This document shows positions 60,909 through 64,000 of a stretch of 64,000 bases of DNA, piece after piece. This stretch comes from JAVJSD01 sp040219575 (lineage in GTDB: Bacteria > Planctomycetota > Planctomycetia > Pirellulales > Pirellulaceae). The stretch spans positions 1 to 64,000 of the forward strand of contig JAVJSD010000028.1 in the NCBI GenBank assembly GCA_040219575.1, given 5' to 3'. The notes below the pieces were generated by a model. That model worked only from the letters and a program-made list of their open reading frames with translations, was not told where the DNA came from and made no database searches. The position numbers were made by a program, and so were the translations under genes. Numbering within the stretch: position 1 is the first letter of the stretch; every line of letters starts with the position of its first letter.

Positions 60909-63590
60909 ATGAGCATGTCCAAGCGTAAAAAGTCTCGATCGGGCGGCCGCGCGAACCGAACCGTCCAAGCCGCCTATCGGCGACTGGCGACGGAGACGTT
61001 GGAAGATCGAACCCTGCTGGCGGCGGATCTCAGCTTTCAGAATCAGTTGCTCAACGCCGACGTGAACGCCGACGGGCAGGTGGCGTTTAACGACGCGCTG
61101 GCGCTGATTTCGGAACTGCGCGCCAGCGGTCCTCGCAGCCTCTCCGGCGGCGGTGGAGGCGCGGAGGGCGAAGCGGGGGAAGACGCACCGCTGGGTCCGA
61201 CGATGTTCGTCGACGTGAACGGCGACGACTTTCTCTCGTTCAGCGACGTGCTCTCGGTGATCGGCACACTGCGCGCCGAGGCGGCGGCCGGGGATGTGAC
61301 AGTGCGACTGGAGACGCGCGTCAACGGCTTGGTTTCGTCCTCCGCCGCTGTCGGCGACACAATTTCGGTGGTCGCTTTGATTCAAGACAATCGTACCAAT
61401 CCCGGGCTGACGCCCGCCGACTTGGGCGTGCTTGCACTCGATATCGACCTTGCATTCGACACGGCCTTTGTAAGTCCGAACCTGCTAGGAGTAGTTGTCT
61501 CGCCAGACTACGACGATTTGTTTTACTCGCCAAATGCGGCAAGTGAGGCTCTGGGGCTGGTCGACAATATTTCGCTCTTTCAATCGTTTAGCGCACAGCC
61601 TGAGGAACAGTCGCTAAGCATCACGGGAGGCCAGGCAGGCGATACGTTCACGCTCACGATCGAGCTGTCGACTGGAGCCATGGCGACAACTGGTCCCATA
61701 GACTTTGACGCTGACGCTTCTGCAGTGCAGTCCGCCGTGGATACAGCTTTGGGCGGAGTTGCTCCGTTCTACAACGCTGGCGATGTTGCTGTAAGCGGCA
61801 CTGTCGAGACTGGCTTGACGCTCGTGTTTGGTGGAAGCGTGCTCGGCCTGGACCACCCGGAACTGACGGTTGATACCGCCGGATTCGTCACGGGAACTCC
61901 CGTCGTGACAATCGATACGATTCAGGACGGCAGCAACAATCCTAGCCCTCTCGGCGGAGGGGAAGTTGAACTGTTCCTCAAGGAATTTACCGCTGGTATA
62001 CCAGGAATTGCGAATTTTGACCTTGGCGTCAATTTGACAGGGGGTGACGCAAACTCGGAGATGTTCTGGACGTACGCGACCGCGACACCTGGAGTGTCTG
62101 CCTCGATCTCCTTTGCGGATATCAGCTTTGGATCTGCGCAAGTTGAAATCGTTGAACTTTCGGACTTTCCCCCGATCGCGAACGACGACTTCCAATACAC
62201 CACGGCGGAGGATACCCCGCTCACGATCACCGACGCCGGCGACCTCACCTACACCCTTGCCGTGTTCGATCCTACGAAGGGTGTGCTCAATAACGACACC
62301 GACCAAGACGAAATCGATGGCACGCCATTTAACACCGAATTGCGTGCCCTGCTCGTCGGCGACGGCACGACGTCGGCGGGTGGACACGTCGATCTCAACA
62401 TCGACGGCACCTTCACCTACACGCCGCCGGCGAACTACAACGGCACCGACACCTTCGAATACCGTGTGTCGGATCCGGGGCGACTGTCGCCGCTGCCGCC
62501 GGCCTTGGTCTCGATCGATGTCACGGCCTCGCCCGACAATCCCACCGCCGGCGCCGACTACTACCCGAACGTGCCGATCAACACGACGCTGTCGAGCGCC
62601 GACGTGGGCCGCACACCGCTGCTGGCCAACGACGCCGACGGCGACAACGGCGCCACCGGCGGCGATGCCGGCGTCGAGCAAGGCATCCGCATCATCGCGA
62701 TCACCTCGGGTTTGGGGACGACTCCCGTCACCACCAACGGCCAGGTGATTCCGCTGGAGAACGGCACGCTGACGATCACCGACCGCGTGACCGGCGATTT
62801 CACCTACACGCCCGATGTGGACTTTGTGGGGGTCGAATCGTTCACCTACGAGATTGAAAGCTTCGTCATCGCGAGCGGCATGGCGACGGCCGAGCCGACC
62901 GCCATGGCCGACGTCGACATCGAGGTCGGCCTCGATCCGCGCTCGATCGGTGGATTTGTGTTCCTGGACAACAACGACAACGGCGTTTTTGAGGGGGGTG
63001 AAGTCGGCTTGGGCGGCGTGGCGGTCGAGTTGACCGGCGTCGATTTCGCGGGCGGACTGGTGAACCTCGTCCGCACCACCGATCTGAACGGGGCGTATCG
63101 CTTCGACGGCATCCTGCCTGGCAACTATCAGATTCGCGAGATCCAGCCCACGACGTTGCTCGACGGCAAGGACACGGCGGGGAATTTCGGCGACACAAAC
63201 AACCTCGACAACGACCTGTTCACGTTCTCGTTCCCAGGCGGGGCGGACGCGGTGGACTACAACTTCGCCGAACTGGGCCGCCGCGCGGAGTTTATCAGCC
63301 TGGCTGACTACTGGGCGTCGAGCACGACGTCCAACAGCCTCGTCGGTTTCTCACCGAACGGCCAGGTGGAGTGGCTGCAACTCGACCCGCTCGGCTGGCC
63401 GGGAATCGCTTCGCTGTCGATCACGCTGCAAGGCAACGGCGTGGCGGTCATCACGGCCTACGACACCGCCGCGAACATGCTGCAGACAACCGTCAGCGTC
63501 TTCAACGATCCCCGGATTCAGATCCTCGGCCAGAATGCTTACGGTGTGGTGCTGCGTTTGAACGGCACTCGCGCCGACTTCTTTGGATAA
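60909..63590 (+). CDS. 893-residue paralogue of the giant protein
   Basis: It has the same plan in shorter form: a basic N-terminus with ETLEDRTLLAAD (about 29-40), EF-hand loops DVNADGQVAFND (51-62) and DVNGDDFLSFSD (102-113), a middle region with only two cadherin-like or Ig-like units (NDDFQYTTAEDTPLTITDAG and ADYYPNVPINTTLSSADVG), an SdrD B-like domain (GFVFLDNNDNGVFEGGEVGL), and the C-terminal domain starting EFISLADYWASS (about 793). The nucleotides for residues about 137-420 (61.32-62.17 kb) are visibly richer in A/T-ending codons than both flanks, suggesting a replaced segment. It lies 140 bases behind the giant gene. Confidence 0.9.
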   Translation: MSMSKRKKSRSGGRANRTVQAAYRRLATETLEDRTLLAADLSFQNQLLNADVNADGQVAFNDALALISELRASGPRSLSGGGGGAEGEAGEDAPLGPTMFVDVNGDDFLSFSDVLSVIGTLRAEAAAGDVTVRLETRVNGLVSSSAAVGDTISVVALIQDNRTNPGLTPADLGVLALDIDLAFDTAFVSPNLLGVVVSPDYDDLFYSPNAASEALGLVDNISLFQSFSAQPEEQSLSITGGQAGDTFTLTIELSTGAMATTGPIDFDADASAVQSAVDTALGGVAPFYNAGDVAVSGTVETGLTLVFGGSVLGLDHPELTVDTAGFVTGTPVVTIDTIQDGSNNPSPLGGGEVELFLKEFTAGIPGIANFDLGVNLTGGDANSEMFWTYATATPGVSASISFADISFGSAQVEIVELSDFPPIANDDFQYTTAEDTPLTITDAGDLTYTLAVFDPTKGVLNNDTDQDEIDGTPFNTELRALLVGDGTTSAGGHVDLNIDGTFTYTPPANYNGTDTFEYRVSDPGRLSPLPPALVSIDVTASPDNPTAGADYYPNVPINTTLSSADVGRTPLLANDADGDNGATGGDAGVEQGIRIIAITSGLGTTPVTTNGQVIPLENGTLTITDRVTGDFTYTPDVDFVGVESFTYEIESFVIASGMATAEPTAMADVDIEVGLDPRSIGGFVFLDNNDNGVFEGGEVGLGGVAVELTGVDFAGGLVNLVRTTDLNGAYRFDGILPGNYQIREIQPTTLLDGKDTAGNFGDTNNLDNDLFTFSFPGGADAVDYNFAELGRRAEFISLADYWASSTTSNSLVGFSPNGQVEWLQLDPLGWPGIASLSITLQGNGVAVITAYDTAANMLQTTVSVFNDPRIQILGQNAYGVVLRLNGTRADFFG

Positions 63591-63616
63591 ACCCGTTTTG
63601 GCGACTGCCTACGCAG

Positions 63617-63652
63617 CGAGCCGGCGACGCGTCGAGGACGCCCGCCGGCTCG
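63617..63652. terminator. Hairpin between convergent genes
   Basis: CGAGCCGGCG (63617-63626) pairs perfectly with CGCCGGCTCG (63643-63652) around 16 bases, between the paralogue and the convergent BBP7-like gene. TTGTGTTGTGG words follow. Confidence 0.55.
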
Positions 63653-63699
63653 TTGTGTTGTGGCTCGTTGTGTTGTGGGAAGCGTGGAGCGGCGAGCGA

Positions 63700-64000
63700 T
63701 CAGAATTCGCCGATCACGCTGAAGTTGAGCCCCATCGCCCAGAAGTCGGTGTCGCGGTAGTAGTAGGCCGGGCGTGACGGCGGGAGCACGCCCACCCCGC
63801 CGCTCAACAAGGTCCGGTTCACTTCCCGATCGATCTGTTGCCCGGCCATCATGACATTCGACCAGTACAGGAAGTCGTAGCCGGCCGTCACCCGGAAGAT
63901 GTCGGTCACCTGGTAGCCGACGTCGATTTTGAATTCCGGCACATAGGCGAAGTGATCGCGATTGTACTTGCCGATGTTCGTCGTCTGCGTGAAGATGCCG
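63700..64000 (-). CDS. C-terminal part of a BBP7-like outer-membrane beta-barrel protein
   Basis: This is the last 99 codons or so of a protein running off the window. It reads NIGKYNRDHFAYVPEFKIDV and then GYQVTDIFRVTAGYDFLYWS, with RDTDFWAMGLNFSVIGEF at the end. This matches the end of the planctomycete BBP7 outer-membrane barrel family, which has amphipathic strands and an aromatic C-terminal residue. The 5' end lies beyond the window. Confidence 0.8.
   Translation of the reverse strand, partial: GIFTQTTNIGKYNRDHFAYVPEFKIDVGYQVTDIFRVTAGYDFLYWSNVMMAGQQIDREVNRTLLSGGVGVLPPSRPAYYYRDTDFWAMGLNFSVIGEF

Noticed and set aside
1..64000. Search by eye for tRNA, rRNA, transposase, integrase and phage genes
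   Set aside because: No cloverleaf with CCA-type end, no 16S/23S signature and no DDE or recombinase motif was seen; small RNAs cannot be excluded without a covariance-model search.

Overview
The window looks like a chromosomal segment of a GC-rich planctomycete, most likely of the Pirellulales type. The evidence is the gene content: a DUF1559 prepilin-like protein, a DUF1501 plus DUF1549/DUF1553 cytochrome pair, a secreted sulfatase, an ECF sigma factor next to a Ser/Thr kinase with TPRs, a BBP7-like outer-membrane protein, and three very acidic extracellular proteins that start with the planctomycete LEDR-x-LL(A) export-type N-terminus. Genes lie on both strands in short units with few real operons. 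I saw no rRNA, tRNA, CRISPR array, transposase or prophage.

Layout. 1-7.8 kb: the start of an unknown gene, a DUF1559 protein, a D-lactate-dehydrogenase-like enzyme, an M20 peptidase, a Gfo/Idh/MocA oxidoreductase, a WD40 protein and a TAT-exported amidohydrolase. 8-12 kb: an RTX-repeat protein, then a TetR regulator and a TPR protein sharing near-identical operators. 12-17 kb: a putative outer-membrane protein, a Ser/Thr kinase and an ECF sigma factor. 17-29.8 kb: sulfatase, DUF1501, DUF1553 cytochrome, PQQ-propeller protein, GntP permease, flotillin-like FloA, SUMF1-fold protein and an alpha/beta hydrolase. 29.8-40 kb: a large secreted unknown, a neutral-ceramidase-like enzyme, a membrane protein, RtcB, a 3'-5' exonuclease, infC, a secreted unknown and proB. 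40-51 kb: an epimerase remnant, a 1015-residue dehydrogenase/cytochrome fusion, a STAS protein, DUF3754, GNAT, a MoxR-like ATPase, a membrane protein, YceH and a small lipoprotein. 51.5-63.6 kb: a 3085-residue cadherin-like repeat giant and its 893-residue paralogue, then the end of a BBP7-like protein running off the window.

The most distinctive feature is the giant/paralogue pair. The two genes share the N-terminal LEDR motif, a pair of dockerin-like EF-hand loops, an SdrD-type domain and an unnamed C-terminal domain, and both are preceded by the same promoter-like element (TTGCA, then TACTTT at identical spacing).

The intergenic regions are rich in dispersed palindromes. One family is a 103-115 bp element with TCGTTTMACGGCAAGCCG ends (three copies and a fragment). 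A second is a double-hairpin REP-like family built on GAACTC-GTGA-GAGTTC units. A third consists of short ACGACGGAC hairpins. Several copies sit just behind stop codons. Other points worth attention are a likely non-canonical ATC start for infC, a SUMF1 protein without the FGE cysteines, an extra-long GntP loop, and a decayed epimerase that keeps its ribosome binding site.
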